NCBI GenBank assembly: GCA_019636755.1
Contig: JAHBWZ010000009.1
Coordinates: 89,331 to 153,330 of the forward strand
DNA: 64,000 nt
Direction of reading: 5' to 3'
Origin: Phycisphaeraceae bacterium
Lineage (GTDB): Bacteria > Planctomycetota > Phycisphaerae > Phycisphaerales > SM1A02
Shown: piece after piece, positions 63,531 through 64,000 of the stretch
How positions within the stretch are numbered: position 1 is the stretch's first letter
Layout: every line of letters starts with the position of its first letter
Program-made: the position numbers and the translations under genes
Notes under the pieces: generated by a model
Database searches by the model: none
Seen by the model: the letters and a program-made list of their open reading frames with translations, nothing else
What the model was told of the DNA's origin: nothing

Positions 63531-64000
63531 ACGGGACCCGGCGGGCGGGTTCACCATCGAGCGAAGACGCAGGGCACACAGACCGGCGTGGTCCTCCTTG
63601 AGGTGCACCGATTGCGCGCGTGCAGTGCATCGCGGTCCGCGTGCTCGACATCGCGCGTCCGCGATGCCATGATGCATCTCAGCCAGGATCTGGCTTCTGT
63701 GGACTCTGTGATCTCCTTGTGACTCCTGCGTCGTGCGCCGCTTCACAGGCGTTCGACGTCGTGCGCATCCGCTCCCCCTCGCGGGGGAGGGTTGTTCCTG
63801 GCGCTCGCTGTCCACGAGTTCCGCTTCGCTCCCTTCGACTGCGCTCAGGGCTACCGACCTTGGCTCCTTCGGAGCAGACGTGGGACACGCGCTCGCGCAT
63901 GCAGCCGCGCGCCACCGCATCCCGGCGAGAGAGCAACCGGGCACGCCTTCAGCCTGCACCGTTCTTCAGCACGCTTCCGGCGGTGTCGCTGTGCGCCGGT
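63531..64000. other. Non-coding end of window with inverted family B sequence
   Basis: No gene seen. From about 63757 to 63900 the sequence is the inverted counterpart of about 5690-5850: CTCCCCCTCGCGGGGGAGGG, then CACGAGTTCCGCTTCGCTCC, then GGCTACCGACC and TGGGACACG. Similarity is clear, with scattered substitutions and insertions. This shows that family B sequence is dispersed across at least 58 kb. Confidence 0.75.

Overview
The window looks like a chromosomal segment of a high-GC planctomycete, most likely from the class Phycisphaerae. The evidence is the set of secreted proteins. Many carry FG-GAP/VCBS, HAF-type or DCNGNGIPD-type calcium repeats, dockerin-like EF-hand pairs, or a C-terminal Pro-rich/hydrophobic/poly-Arg PEP-CTERM-like tail. 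The zinc-ribbon membrane protein, the sigma factor-kinase pair and the ComEC, RNase Y and LspA genes fit this assignment. No rRNA gene, convincing tRNA gene, CRISPR array, transposase or phage gene was found.

Layout. 1-3.65 kb: a succinate dehydrogenase operon of the membrane anchor-A-B type, plus a small tail gene. 3.66-18.6 kb: an accessory, decaying zone of secreted proteins. It holds an FG-GAP/dockerin protein, two opposed HAF-type pseudogenes, a 2.49-kb tandem duplication of PEP-CTERM-like (X) and dockerin (D) genes, further X paralogues and two dispersed repeat families. 18.6-20.6 kb: a damaged secreted gene and a small Cys-rich secreted gene. 20.6-26.8 kb: RNase Y, an ABC-2 permease, an unknown conserved-looking protein and a zinc-ribbon membrane protein. 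26.8-31.7 kb: a second accessory patch with a beta-helix remnant, a PEP-CTERM-like gene and an FG-GAP/VWA gene that has an ACAG repeat at its start and is interrupted by a repeat element. 32-63.5 kb: mostly intact core genes. These are metG, a TPR protein, comEC, a GSDH-like protein, a VKOR-DsbA-DsbA fusion, argS, an H1-like basic protein, an NTP/NDP transporter, a B12-MeaB fusion, an RCK ion-channel protein, a PilZ protein, ispE-lspA, an M3 peptidase, a PHP phosphatase, an ECF sigma factor overlapping a WD40 kinase, a PLP decarboxylase and an S9 peptidase.

Most notable signal. Three secreted-protein genes have a good Shine-Dalgarno plus ATG, then a short tandem repeat whose unit is not a multiple of three, (ACAG)5, (CGCGATC)12 or (CCCACGG)5, and then a signal peptide in another frame. 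In all three, gain of exactly one repeat unit would join the ATG to the signal peptide. This is the architecture of slipped-strand phase variation. In the FG-GAP/VWA gene at 29.2 kb the following 1.7 kb is a clean ORF, so it is the best case. The other two genes have many further frameshifts, so decay or consensus error must be considered there.

Other patterns. A modular repeat family (A) of GC-rich hairpins spaced about 190-200 bp in alternating orientation occurs at four loci and interrupts the VWA gene. A palindromic repeat family (B) includes a perfect 272-bp duplication. At least seven core genes have a TAnnnT -10-like hexamer ending 6-9 nt before the start codon, which suggests leaderless transcripts.
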